Positions 17,508-25,593 of a DNA stretch of 64,000 nucleotides are shown here, one piece after another. Position 1 is the first letter of the stretch. Each line of letters starts with the position of its first letter. Origin of the DNA: G963662905 sp963662905 (GTDB taxonomy: Bacteria > Bacteroidota > Bacteroidia > Bacteroidales > WRLA01); assembly GCA_963662905.2 (NCBI GenBank), contig CAXXFD010000003.1, positions 930,001 to 994,000 of the forward strand. Reading direction: 5' to 3'. The notes beneath the pieces are model-generated. The model saw only the letters and a program-made list of their open reading frames with translations. It was not told the DNA's origin and made no database searches. A program made the translations under genes and the position numbers.

Positions 17508-17543
17508 TTTCTGTTAATAACTGTTTGCGGATTTAAGGTGATT

Positions 17544-18301
17544 ATAAAAATTTGGATGCCAAAGGTAAATTTGTAATGATCCTGGCGGGATATCCCGGAC
17601 ATAATGATCCGGATTCTGAAGTAGCAAAAAAATTTAAACCCCAAGGCTACAGAGCTTTCCGCATATTAATGCAAGAAAAGATAGACAATGCCAAAAAAGC
17701 CGGAGCAGCAGCCATTATTTTTGCAGACCCTGAATTCAATGTTAAGAAATGGGCAGAAAACACTCCATTCCGTTACGAAAAAGGCTATTACGAAGCAGAA
17801 AAACGCTTTCCCACCTATTCAGATAAAGAACTCAGTTTGCCGGCAGAAGGATTCGAAGCCGATCCGCCCATCATCCGAATTACGGCAAAACTGGCAGATT
17901 TCCTCATCAAAGGCCAAAGCAAAAGCCTGGAAAGCTGGGAAGAAAGCTGCGCCAATAATGCCAAAGCCAACAGCTTTGTTCTGGATGGAACACAGCTCAA
18001 ACTCAAGTACATTGTTGATAATGAACTGATCAATGTGCGCAATGTAGCCGGAATCATCAAAGGGAAAGACACAACGCATTGTATTGTTGTTGGCGCACAT
18101 TACGATCATTACGGGATGTACAACGGCTACATCTGGAATGGCGCAGACGATAATGGTTCGGGTACCATTGGCGTGATCAGCGTGGCCAAAGCATTTCTTC
18201 GTTCCGGGATAATGCCTGAGAAAAACATTGTTTTTGTGAATTTCACAGGAGAAGAAAAAGGTCTGCTGGGCTCTACCTATTTTGCGCGCAATTTCCCCCT
18301 A
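17544..18301 (+). pseudogene. M28 peptidase, central fragment
   Basis: Carries the PA-like insert (AGAAAIIFADPEF) and three zinc-site motifs, GAHYDHYG, NGADDNGSGT and TGEEKGLLGS. It has no start signal of its own, being the middle of the broken gene. It ends at the TA dinucleotide used by the IS630-family element. Confidence 0.9.
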
Positions 18302-19418
18302 GTGTATTAATTATTTAATAAGTTAACTAATTTTCAATGCATCACCAGTATAAGTCCATCGAAAGGGCTTAGCACGTGTCTCATTGTATGTTTTCACGTA
18401 TTCAATAAGTTGAGAAGCCAATTGTTCTGATGATTTCCAAACACCTCCTTTTACAACATCCTTTGTTAATATATTGAACCATATCTCAACTTGATTCAAC
18501 CAAGAAGAATACGTTGGGGTGAAGTGCAATGTGATTTTCCTTTTTCCTTTCAGCCACTCCTTAACGTCTTTATGTTTATGTACCGAAAGGTTGTCTGCAA
18601 TTATGTGAAGCTTTTTGTTTCGGTATTTCCTATCAAGTGATTTTAAGAACTTTAAGAAGTTTTCTGCATTATTTGATTTAATTGTTTTGGCTGTTACTTC
18701 ACCTGTATGCACTGCAAGTGCCGCAATTAACGAAACAGTTCCGTTGCGTTTGTAGGTGGCTGTTTGTCTTTTCGGATTTCCTGGCCGTAATGGCAACTCT
18801 GGCTGAGTTCTATCGAGTGCCTGTATTTGAGTTTTTTCGTCAACACAAATAACCAAAGCGTTTTCTGGTGGCGACATGTAAAGCCCAACAATGTTGGTCA
18901 TTTTTTCTTCAAACTCTGGGTCTTTTGACTTGCCGCACCAATACTCAATTTTATGTGGCTTTATGTCTGCTTGTTTAAGAATCTGAAATACTTTAGACTG
19001 GCTAATCCCTACTTCTTTGGCGATACGTTCTTGAGACCAGTTAGTGTATCCGTCATCTGGCTTTGTGCAGGCTTTCTCAATTACCATAGCCTGTTGTTCT
19101 GCAGTGATAACCTTTGGTTTTCCACTTCGGTAAGCATCCTTCAAACCTGTAATACCTTGCTCGCGAAAGCGTTGTCTCCATTTATTTACTACAGGTCTAC
19201 TAAGCCCTGTTTGCTCTACTATTTCACTCATCAATAAACCTTGATCGGATAATATAATTATCTCGGCACGCTCAACGTAACGTTTTTCAAGTTTGTGTGA
19301 ACGGCTCATGGAAAGAAGCTCTGCCTTCTCTTCCGTTGTTATCTGGATGGGTTTTCCTATTCTTGCCATGTGGCAAAGATAATAAAATATTAGTTAATTA
19401 ACTTAATAATTATAACAC
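18302..19418. mobile_element. IS630-family insertion sequence, complete
   Basis: A 1,117-bp element flanked by a duplicated TA (18300-18301 and 19419-19420), the characteristic IS630/mariner target. The ends are imperfect AT-rich inverted repeats of about 30 bases: GTGTATTAATTATTTAATAA on the left, and GTGTTATAATTATTAAGTTA read inward from the right. One full-length transposase gene lies on the minus strand. Confidence 0.92.
18323..19369 (-). CDS. IS630-family transposase
   Basis: A 348-residue transposase. The N-terminal helix-turn-helix reads MSEIVEQTGLSRPVVNKWRQ, and a second one is in IAKEVGISQSKVFQILKQ. The catalytic triad is recognisable as Asp in VICVDEKTQIQ, Asp in IADNLSVHKH and Glu in SSWLNQVEIWFN. 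This is the IS630/Tc1-type DDE core. The gene fills nearly the whole element and shows no frameshift. Confidence 0.94.
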   Translation of the reverse strand: MARIGKPIQITTEEKAELLSMSRSHKLEKRYVERAEIIILSDQGLLMSEIVEQTGLSRPVVNKWRQRFREQGITGLKDAYRSGKPKVITAEQQAMVIEKACTKPDDGYTNWSQERIAKEVGISQSKVFQILKQADIKPHKIEYWCGKSKDPEFEEKMTNIVGLYMSPPENALVICVDEKTQIQALDRTQPELPLRPGNPKRQTATYKRNGTVSLIAALAVHTGEVTAKTIKSNNAENFLKFLKSLDRKYRNKKLHIIADNLSVHKHKDVKEWLKGKRKITLHFTPTYSSWLNQVEIWFNILTKDVVKGGVWKSSEQLASQLIEYVKTYNETRAKPFRWTYTGDALKIS

Positions 19419-19420
19419 TA

Positions 19421-19804
19421 GATATGGAAATCGATTTTATGATCAACCTCGATATGATCGGCCGTGACGACGAAAAACGCGACAGCCTTGGCAACCAGTC
19501 TGCCGTTATTTTTCATCAGGATTATACGGATATAAAAAGCCTTTACAGCGGTTTGGTCGATGAACAGCAAATCAATTTGGATCTTTTGTTCTGGCCTTCA
19601 TCGGGCAACGGCGGCAGCGATCACGCCCCTTTTGCTGAAAAAGGCGCTCCTTTTGCATTTTTCTGGACCGGCTGGCATGATGATTACCACCAACCCTGGG
19701 ATGAAGCAGATAAAATCAACTGGCCAAAAATGCAAAATATCGTGAAGCTCGTTTATCTCTCTGCCTGGCAAATGGCTGTGGACGGAGAAGATGTAAGGAA
19801 GTAG
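19421..19804 (+). pseudogene. M28 peptidase, C-terminal fragment
   Basis: Holds the last zinc motifs NLDMIGR and GGSDHAPF and the C-terminal WHDDYHQPWDEADKINWPKM. An ATG occurs at 19424, right after the IS, but without the upstream zinc ligands a product started there could not be active. Confidence 0.9.
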
Positions 19805-19834
19805 GGCTTCCCGCATTTCATTGTTGAAAAGTCG

Positions 19835-19897
19835 AAGCTGAAAAAGCAGGAAGCAGGGTCAGAAAAACCTAACTTCGTGCCTTTTCAGCTTTTTTTT
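19835..19897 (+). terminator. Rho-independent terminator of the peptidase gene
   Basis: AAGCTGAAAA (19835-19844) pairs perfectly with TTTTCAGCTT (19882-19891), and the second arm runs into a T tract. The loop is long, about 37 bases. The tract ends right at the ATG of the next gene, so a start upstream of 19898 would lie inside this structure. Confidence 0.6.
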
Positions 19898-21250
19898 ATG
19901 CCCAATTACGCAATCATCGATATAGAAACAACCGGAACTACCGCCAATGCGGAGCGCATCACCGAAATAGCTGTTTTCATACACAATGGCAGGGAAGTCG
20001 TTGACGAAATGCACAGCCTCATCAATCCGGAGAAAAAAATTCCATACCGCATTACACAGCTCACCGGCATCGACAATAAAATGGTGCAAGGAGCACCCAA
20101 ATTTTTTGAAATTGCCCGGCAGCTTGTTGAACTAACTGAGGACTGTATTTTTGTAGCACATAATTCTGCTTTTGATTTTAATTTCGTGCGTGCGGAATTC
20201 CGCAGACTGGGCTATAACTACCAACGCGAACAATTGTGTACGGTAAAGCTCAGCAAAAAGCTTTTGCCCGGTCACGCCAGTTACAGTTTGGGCCGTTTAT
20301 GTGATGATCTGGACATTCATATCCAAAACCGCCATCGCGCCAGCGGAGATGCAATGGCCACAGTAAAACTTTTCGAAAAACTGCTGGACATTGAAAAACA
20401 GCCCGAGCATGCCGATTTGCGCGGTTTGGACACACATATTTCCAGAAAAATGCTTGAAGCCATGCCCCGCGAATGCGGAGTTTATTATTTCCATGATGAA
20501 CATGGCGAGGTGATTTATGTAGGCAAAAGCACCAATATCCGCAGCCGCATTTTGTCGCACCTTTCAAACAACAACACAAAAAAAGCCATTGAAATGCGTA
20601 CCCGTGCGTGCAGCCTGAGCTATGAAATAACTGGGAGCGAACTGGCTGCATTGCTTTTCGAATCGCATGAAATAAAACGCCTGATGCCCATATTTAACCG
20701 GGCACAAAGAAGGCGTGGTTTCAGTTTTGGCTGGTTTTTGCAAGAAGATGAAGAAGGTTACCTCCGACTGACTGCCGAAAGTTGCAATGGAACAAAAACA
20801 CCGGTATTGGCATTTTCGACAGCAAAAACAGCCCGTGAGAGCCTGTTCCAATTATGCGATCAGCATCAGCTTTGCCAGAAACTCTGCGGTTTGTATAAAA
20901 GCCAGGGCGCATGTTTCCAGCACAGCATCCATCAATGCAAAGGCGCATGCATTGGCGAAGAAAGCCCGGAAGCATACAATAAAAGGCTCAACAAAGCACT
21001 CGCACCCTATTTCTTTGAAAATAAAAACTTCGCCATTCGCGAACCGGGCCGCAATGATGAGGAAGAATGCATCGTTTTGGTGGAAAATGGCATTTATTTG
21101 GGCTTTGGTTACATCGAGAAAACTGAAAGCTCTTTTTCGAGACCTGAAGAAATAAAAAACATCATTAATTCATTCCCGGACGACCGTGACAAACAGCAAA
21201 TTATCAAGTCCTATCTGAGGCAGCACAAACCGAAAACTTTGCTGTTTTAG
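19898..21250 (+). CDS. DEDDh exonuclease fused to a UvrC-like GIY-YIG nuclease domain
   Basis: A 450-residue two-nuclease protein. The N-terminal DnaQ-like 3'-5' exonuclease shows IIDIETTG (Asp8, Glu10), HNSAFDFNFV and HRASGDAMATVKLF, giving the DEDDh set. From about residue 190 a GIY-YIG endonuclease follows, with CGVYYFHDEHGEVIYVGKST and IRSRILSHL, as in UvrC or Cho. A Cys-rich stretch (HSIHQCKGACIGEE) lies near residue 350. Proteins of this build are annotated as DNA polymerase III epsilon-like or Cho-like, with a likely role in DNA repair. The ATG at 19898 is preferred to the upstream GTG, which lies inside the terminator. Confidence 0.88.
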   Translation: MPNYAIIDIETTGTTANAERITEIAVFIHNGREVVDEMHSLINPEKKIPYRITQLTGIDNKMVQGAPKFFEIARQLVELTEDCIFVAHNSAFDFNFVRAEFRRLGYNYQREQLCTVKLSKKLLPGHASYSLGRLCDDLDIHIQNRHRASGDAMATVKLFEKLLDIEKQPEHADLRGLDTHISRKMLEAMPRECGVYYFHDEHGEVIYVGKSTNIRSRILSHLSNNNTKKAIEMRTRACSLSYEITGSELAALLFESHEIKRLMPIFNRAQRRRGFSFGWFLQEDEEGYLRLTAESCNGTKTPVLAFSTAKTARESLFQLCDQHQLCQKLCGLYKSQGACFQHSIHQCKGACIGEESPEAYNKRLNKALAPYFFENKNFAIREPGRNDEEECIVLVENGIYLGFGYIEKTESSFSRPEEIKNIINSFPDDRDKQQIIKSYLRQHKPKTLLF

Positions 21251-21460
21251 ACATCCGGTTCTCCGGAAAAATGCTTTACGAAAAGCACGATATTAGTCAA
21301 AAATCAGGCGTGCTTTCCAAAAAATTAACATCATCAAAATAATAAACAGCACAGACAAATGTTATCCCATTGCCGTGCCTATGGAAAGCCCTGTGAGATT
21401 GAATTTCCAAGACACCCAAAATGAACTTCTCGAACTTGTAACACTTAAATTATTTTCGAA

Positions 21461-21913
21461 ATGGCATTATCCACAATGAAAGTTAAAGGTAAAATGGGCG
21501 AAGGTTTCCGTACCGAAATCGAATGCTCTCAAAATTTTATTATCGACCAGCCCAAAGCAATGGGTGGCAATGGCGAAGGCCCCAATCCGATGGAAATTTT
21601 CCTGAGCAGCCTGCCTGCGTGTATTTGTGCTATCGGCCGCATCATCAGCAACCAAAAACGCCTGAACGTGCGTGCAATTGAAGCAGAAGTTGAAGGCGAT
21701 ATCGATAAGGATTTCCTGATGGGAAAAACAACCGAAGGCCGCGCCGGATTTACTGAAATCAGGGCTTATGTGCATATTGATGCAGATATGTCGGAAGAGG
21801 AAAAAGCAGAATTCCTGCACGAAATTGAGCGCCGCTGTCCTATTGCTGATAATATCAGTGGCGAATCTGTAGTTAAAACGCAGATTGTTGAGCATAAAAT
21901 CCATCTGTCGTAG
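21461..21913 (+). CDS. OsmC family protein
   Basis: A 150-residue thiol-dependent peroxidase-like protein of the OsmC/Ohr fold. The two reactive cysteines are in SLPACICAIGR and ERRCPIADNISG, and the family signature GPNPMEIFLSSL is present. Such proteins reduce organic hydroperoxides or act in related sulfur chemistry. The exact substrate is not known. It stands alone, followed by a strong terminator. Confidence 0.88.
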   Translation: MALSTMKVKGKMGEGFRTEIECSQNFIIDQPKAMGGNGEGPNPMEIFLSSLPACICAIGRIISNQKRLNVRAIEAEVEGDIDKDFLMGKTTEGRAGFTEIRAYVHIDADMSEEEKAEFLHEIERRCPIADNISGESVVKTQIVEHKIHLS

Positions 21914-21926
21914 AGACTAAAGAACC

Positions 21927-21962
21927 AAAAAAAAGAGGCTCCTTTTATGGGGTCTTTTTTTT
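21927..21962. terminator. Bidirectional rho-independent terminator
   Basis: Eight A, then GA-CTCC pairing with GGGG-TC (GG bulged out), then eight T, with a TTTTAT loop. It follows the OsmC stop by 14 bases. Confidence 0.6.
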
Positions 21963-21992
21963 GGAAATTATTATTTGTCCGGCATTTTTACG

Positions 21993-22000
21993 TACATTTG
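21993..22000 (+). promoter_or_regulatory. Bacteroidota -7 element for the toxin-antitoxin operon
   Basis: TACATTTG matches TAnnTTTG and lies 18 bases before the antitoxin ATG at 22019. It supports that start over the longer open frame. Confidence 0.5.
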
Positions 22001-22018
22001 TGCCAAAACGAGTATAGT

Positions 22019-22306
22019 ATGGAAATACAATCCAATAAAACCGAACGCATTGAAATAAGGATATCATCATACGATAAGCAGATTTTTCAAAAGGCTCAGA
22101 AACTCAGTGGAGACAAGACTTTCAGCAGTTTTATTGTACGGATTTTGAAAGAACAGGCCGAAGAAATTGTATCCAGGAAGGAACGGATTATTGTCAGTCA
22201 GCGCGATCGTGAAAGGTTCTTTGAAGCTGTTTTCAGTGATGCACATCCCAACCAAAATCTGACTGAGGCGGCAGAACGTTTCAAGTCCAAAAGCAAAGAG
22301 CTGTGA
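22019..22306 (+). CDS. tacA: DUF1778 (TacA-type) antitoxin
   Basis: A 95-residue protein with an N-terminal ribbon-helix-helix DNA-binding pattern (TERIEIRISSYDKQIFQKAQ) and a charged C-terminal tail that would wrap the toxin. In the known TacAT systems this protein binds the operator and neutralises a GNAT toxin. Its stop codon overlaps the toxin start by four bases (GTGA), the classic coupled arrangement. The start is set by the -7 element at 21993-22000. Confidence 0.82.
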   Translation: MEIQSNKTERIEIRISSYDKQIFQKAQKLSGDKTFSSFIVRILKEQAEEIVSRKERIIVSQRDRERFFEAVFSDAHPNQNLTEAAERFKSKSKEL

Positions 22307-22794
22307 TCATCCGCCTACTCGAAAAATCAGACAAAAGGGAAAAGTTTTGTTGCGAAGAAGCAAGCCTAAACGACTACATCAAAAAACAGGTAAACCAAGA
22401 TATTCGTAAACGCCTGGCTACATGTTTTGTTGCAACTGATGAAGAACAAAACGTTATGGGCTATTACACATTATCAAGCGAAAGCTTAGGAAGGGAAACA
22501 ATCCCTCAAAAATTTTTAAAAAAAGTGCCCAAAAATTATAATGCGCCTGTAATTTTGCTGGGCAGGCTTGCACGGGATCTAAAAACAAAGGGAAGCGGAC
22601 TTGGCGAACACCTGCTTATTGATGCTCTTTTCAGAAGCTACAGATTATCGGAAGAAAGTATTGGCGCAATGGCCGTAGTTACAGACCCCATCAACCCAAC
22701 AGCCTCTGCTTTTTACAAAAAATATGGTTTTATGGAATTACCGGACAGCAGAAAGCTTTTCATACCGATAAGGATTATAAAACAATTGATTTAG
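22303..22794 (+). CDS. tacT: GNAT-type toxin (TacT-like acetyltransferase)
   Basis: A 163-residue acetyltransferase that begins with GTG inside the end of the antitoxin gene. Landmarks of TacT/AtaT-type toxins are present: FCCEEASLNDYIKKQV near the N-terminus, the acetyl-CoA loop VILLGRLARDLKTKGSGLG, and AFYKKYGFMELP with the conserved Tyr-Gly-Phe near the C-terminus. By family knowledge these enzymes acetylate the amino group of charged tRNAs and block translation. Which tRNA is targeted here is unknown. Confidence 0.85.
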   Translation: MIIRLLEKSDKREKFCCEEASLNDYIKKQVNQDIRKRLATCFVATDEEQNVMGYYTLSSESLGRETIPQKFLKKVPKNYNAPVILLGRLARDLKTKGSGLGEHLLIDALFRSYRLSEESIGAMAVVTDPINPTASAFYKKYGFMELPDSRKLFIPIRIIKQLI

Positions 22795-22798
22795 AATA

Positions 22799-24175
22799 TC
22801 AGGTTTTATTCAATTCCATCAGGGTGATTTCGGGCTTTATACCAATACGTCCGGGATAGCCGATATGACCAATTCCGCGGTTTACGTAAAGATACTGCTC
22901 CGCTACTTCATTTTGGTAGAGTCCGGCCCATTGCTTGTAGAAATATTGTGCAGGGCTCCATTTCAGCCGGGGAATTTCAATACCAAACTGCGCGCCATGT
23001 GTGTGGCCGCTGAATGTAATATCAATATCATGATGATCTTTGGAAATAATTAAATCCCAATGACTTGGATCGTGTGAAAGCAGGAGTTTAACCGCAGCAT
23101 TTTCAGTACCGGATTTTGCTTTATTGATATCCCCGATTCTTGGAAAGCGCATATGGCCGCCCCAGTTTTCAACACCAATAATTGCCAGATTACCTGTTTC
23201 AGATTCAAGGATTTGATTTTCGTTATCAAGCAGTTTCCATCCCATTTCGGCATACATATCGCGCATTTGCTGCAGGTTTTCCGCCTTTGCTCTTTGGCTG
23301 GGCCAATCCACATAATCGCCATAATCATGATTTCCCAAAACCGCAAAAACGCCCATTTTAGCTTTTAGACCCGAAAGGATATTTTGATAGCGCAAAGCCT
23401 CACCTGTTTCATAATTCACCAAATCTCCTGTGAAAAAAATCAAATCTGCATGCAGGCCATTGATCATATCAACAGCCTCCTGAACAGGCCCTCCACCCGA
23501 CCAGCTCCCCAGGTGAAAATCACTGATCTGCACAATTTTTAATCCGTCAAAAGCTTTTGGAAGCTTCGGCAAGTCAACGACAACTTTATGGATTTTAAAA
23601 TCGTACACCCATTTGAGCATGCCCATCAGCATACTGCTAAAAACCACACCACCACCGATCCATCCCAGGTTTTGAAGAAATTTGCTTCGGGTCATGAGTT
23701 TCCCATGGCGTAACTCCTCGTTAATTCGCCTGCGCCTACCTTTGGCTGAAAACAACCACCGGAAAAAGCGCACAAAATCGGCAATAAAAAGAAAGATCAA
23801 CGGAAGCAGTTTACTCAAATACCCCAACAGCACTGCAGCAACCAAATAGGTGCGCAAAGAATAAGGCCACATTTTAAACGGCTCGATGAGCGCTACAATA
23901 AAAATACCGAGCAAAAGGACAAAGGGCAGCCAAAACATGATTTGCAGCAAAACAGAAAAAGCTGTACTTAACTGCCTGATTTTATGCTTAACAGACGACC
24001 ATAGATAAATATCAAAAAGCAAGAAGAGGCTAAAAAAACCAATTCCCCGAAAATTCTTTGGCATCGAGCCATGTGCCGCCAACACAAAGAAAAGCACCGT
24101 TAGAAACAGCAGGCTCAGCCGCCAGATATTACGTTTTATCCATTTCATCAGAATAGCTAACGCGGATTTCAACAT
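22799..24175 (-). CDS. Membrane-anchored metallophosphoesterase
   Basis: A 458-residue protein. Four or five transmembrane helices fill about residues 10-145, followed by a basic loop and another hydrophobic stretch near 170-190. The rest is a calcineurin-like phosphoesterase. Its five metal motifs are DFHLGSW, FFTGDLVN, LGNHDYGDY, LLSHDPSHWD and FSGHTHGAQFG. This is the YkuE/YaeI-like group, some of whose members act on lipids or UDP-sugars. The substrate here is unknown. It converges with the toxin gene, only four bases separating the stop codons. Confidence 0.9.
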   Translation of the reverse strand: MLKSALAILMKWIKRNIWRLSLLFLTVLFFVLAAHGSMPKNFRGIGFFSLFLLFDIYLWSSVKHKIRQLSTAFSVLLQIMFWLPFVLLLGIFIVALIEPFKMWPYSLRTYLVAAVLLGYLSKLLPLIFLFIADFVRFFRWLFSAKGRRRRINEELRHGKLMTRSKFLQNLGWIGGGVVFSSMLMGMLKWVYDFKIHKVVVDLPKLPKAFDGLKIVQISDFHLGSWSGGGPVQEAVDMINGLHADLIFFTGDLVNYETGEALRYQNILSGLKAKMGVFAVLGNHDYGDYVDWPSQRAKAENLQQMRDMYAEMGWKLLDNENQILESETGNLAIIGVENWGGHMRFPRIGDINKAKSGTENAAVKLLLSHDPSHWDLIISKDHHDIDITFSGHTHGAQFGIEIPRLKWSPAQYFYKQWAGLYQNEVAEQYLYVNRGIGHIGYPGRIGIKPEITLMELNKT

Positions 24176-24199
24176 TTTGTTTGATTTCCATAAAACGCG

Positions 24200-24207
24200 G
24201 CAAATAT
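24200..24207 (-). promoter_or_regulatory. Bacteroidota -7 element for the metallophosphoesterase
   Basis: TATATTTG on the minus strand, 25 bases upstream of the start codon at 24175. Confidence 0.5.
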
Positions 24208-24291
24208 AGCATATTGAAAAAACATTAATGCGGGCAATAATTCAATTTAAACCAGCGTTAATATTTGGATATAAATAATTTGGGTGATTTA

Positions 24292-24328
24292 AAAACCGGC
24301 TTTGTCCCAAGAGGGCATTGCCGGTTTT
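24292..24328. terminator. Bidirectional hairpin terminator
   Basis: AAAACCGGC (24292-24300) pairs perfectly with GCCGGTTTT (24320-24328), with an inner CCC/GGG stem. T runs follow on the plus strand (TTTTGTTTT) and on the minus strand (TTTTT). It closes the structured stretch at 24346-25180 on its minus-strand downstream side. Confidence 0.65.
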
Positions 24329-24345
24329 GTTTTAATGGTTTCAGT

Positions 24346-25180
24346 GTAGAGCGGCACATTATAGTCCGCTCCCCAAAAGGCCCGTACGAGTGGATTCCCC
24401 GCCTAGGGTTCCTCTCAATTTGGTTTCGGTGAAACATAGTTGGGATAAATTCCAGGTTATGGCAATAGCCGACTGTCATTTACCAACTTAGTAAACCATT
24501 CCTATGGCCAGTTCCGCTATTTGTATCTCTAAGGAAGACATTTCTTCCATGTGACCGGTGACCCACACGTGCGGTATTTCTAAACTATAATCCCAATATA
24601 GGCATCCCATATCCATTTTTTTTCGACAAGTTTTCCCTTCCTTGCTCTCTGGCTCTTATGGGATTAGTATGCCAGATTTCAATCGGTACTCCGGGGATGC
24701 TAAAACTACCAGCACCCGTCTCCTTTGCTTCGTTTCCCCTCGGCCTTGGATACCATTTGCTGTATTGCCTTTTTCCTGTACACTTTGTCTCAGGCGGCAT
24801 TACTACCTGCCATTGCCCGGGCTTTTGTTTGCAGCTTGCCCGTAATCACCGCTATCCGCATGAAGGCGGGAGGCACACCCAAGTTCCCGTAAAAACCTGC
24901 TAATACGCCGGACGGTTACAGTCTCCTAACTTTAAGGGCGACTGTACTTCAGTCCCCTCAAATAAAAATGCAAAAAGCATGTAGTTACCTTTATTTTCGA
25001 GGCTTAAACCCGTCTTTTGCACTCCCTGTGTATGCTTCTTTCTGCCATTTCCGGCAACTACGCAACACTCGTTTCATGGTGCCGGTTAGGCTTTCGCAGC
25101 CACGCCCGAATACCTACTGGCTTCTGATAATAATATCAAGGAACGATATGCCCCCTTTTCAAGGGCTTAGCCTGGCGCAA
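24346..25180 (-). ncRNA. Structured non-coding stretch, possible ORF-less group II intron
   Basis: About 835 bases without a credible gene. Read on the minus strand it begins TTGCGCCAGGC, close to the GUGCGCC-type 5' end of group II introns, and contains CCTAACCGGC...GCCGGAAATGGC and GGGAACTTGGG-type blocks like domain I. Near its end come CGTACGG, the typical 3' half of domain V, and a GAGCGG/CCGCTC hairpin (24349-24371) like domain VI, closing with AC as group II introns do (AY). Further hairpins such as ACAGTC/GACTGT are present. Domain V does not fold cleanly by eye and no reverse transcriptase frame exists, so this is a remnant, an ORF-less intron, or another structured RNA. Confidence 0.38.
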
Positions 25181-25538
25181 TCGGTCAATATTGACAGATC
25201 TCAACGAAATTATTAGTAGAACCTCAACTATTTTTATATATGTTGCGACCGCAATTACCACTAATTCAATAAAGGTTTCTTAAGTGAGGGCGCAAAATTA
25301 AAATTACTGACTGTAAATATGCAAAGCTTTTGCAATCCCTTTGAAACTGCACTTTCACATATTTGGACAGGATACAAAAGGGCAGGCTTTGCCCGCAGAC
25401 ATAAGAAAGGCATGTTGTGTAATAAATTGTGGTTTTTTGAACTGTCAACTGTATGCATGCCGGCAAACTGATCGGCATTTATTTCAATTAAAAATAATGG
25501 AGCAGGAAAAGCAGGATTCTTTTCCCTCTTGATTTTAT
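25181..25538. other. Intergenic region upstream of yidC
   Basis: No convincing gene. It holds a small perfect hairpin GGGCA/TGCCC at 25380-25394, without a T tract. The open frames here on the minus strand have no recognisable features. Confidence 0.5.
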
Positions 25539-25546
25539 TATCTTTG
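25539..25546 (+). promoter_or_regulatory. Bacteroidota -7 element for yidC
   Basis: TATCTTTG matches TAnnTTTG, 47 bases before the yidC start codon. Confidence 0.45.
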
Positions 25547-25593
25547 CAGCCGCTTTTAAACATATCCTGCTTTTCAGGAAGAAAAAATCTGTT

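Larger units (their letters stand above)
15813..17538. mobile_element. IS1380-family insertion sequence, complete
   Basis: A 1,726-bp element bounded by perfect 14-bp inverted repeats CCTTAAATCCGCAA (15813-15826 and 17525-17538). It is flanked by a 5-bp direct repeat TGATT (15808-15812 and 17539-17543), the target duplication. It carries one full-length transposase gene on the minus strand. A near-perfect hairpin of about 20 bp lies at 17464-17507 between the transposase start and the right repeat. Intact ends, intact gene and intact duplication point to a recent and possibly still mobile copy. Confidence 0.92.
15374..19804 (+). pseudogene. M28-family aminopeptidase gene disrupted by two insertion sequences
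   Basis: Three coding pieces (15374-15812, 17544-18301, 19421-19804) join in one frame once the two IS elements and one copy of each target duplication are removed, giving 526 residues. Across the first junction the frame reads KYDDYKNLDAKG, and across the second NFPLDMEIDF. The rebuilt protein has a signal peptide, a PA-like insert and every M28 zinc site motif: GAHYDHYG, NGADDNGSGT, TGEEKGLLGS, NLDMIGR and GGSDHAPF. No other frameshift or stop is seen, so disruption looks recent. As it stands only a 155-residue N-terminal fragment with nine IS-encoded residues can be made, and it should be inactive. Confidence 0.93.

Noticed and set aside
19424..19804. Independent small gene starting at the ATG after the IS630 element
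   Set aside because: It is the C-terminal end of the M28 peptidase. It carries only part of the zinc site and continues the frame broken by the IS.
24585..24800. 71-codon minus-strand frame in the structured stretch, looked at as a reverse-transcriptase fragment
   Set aside because: It contains no YADD or other reverse-transcriptase motif and is rich in residues expected from translating a structured RNA.
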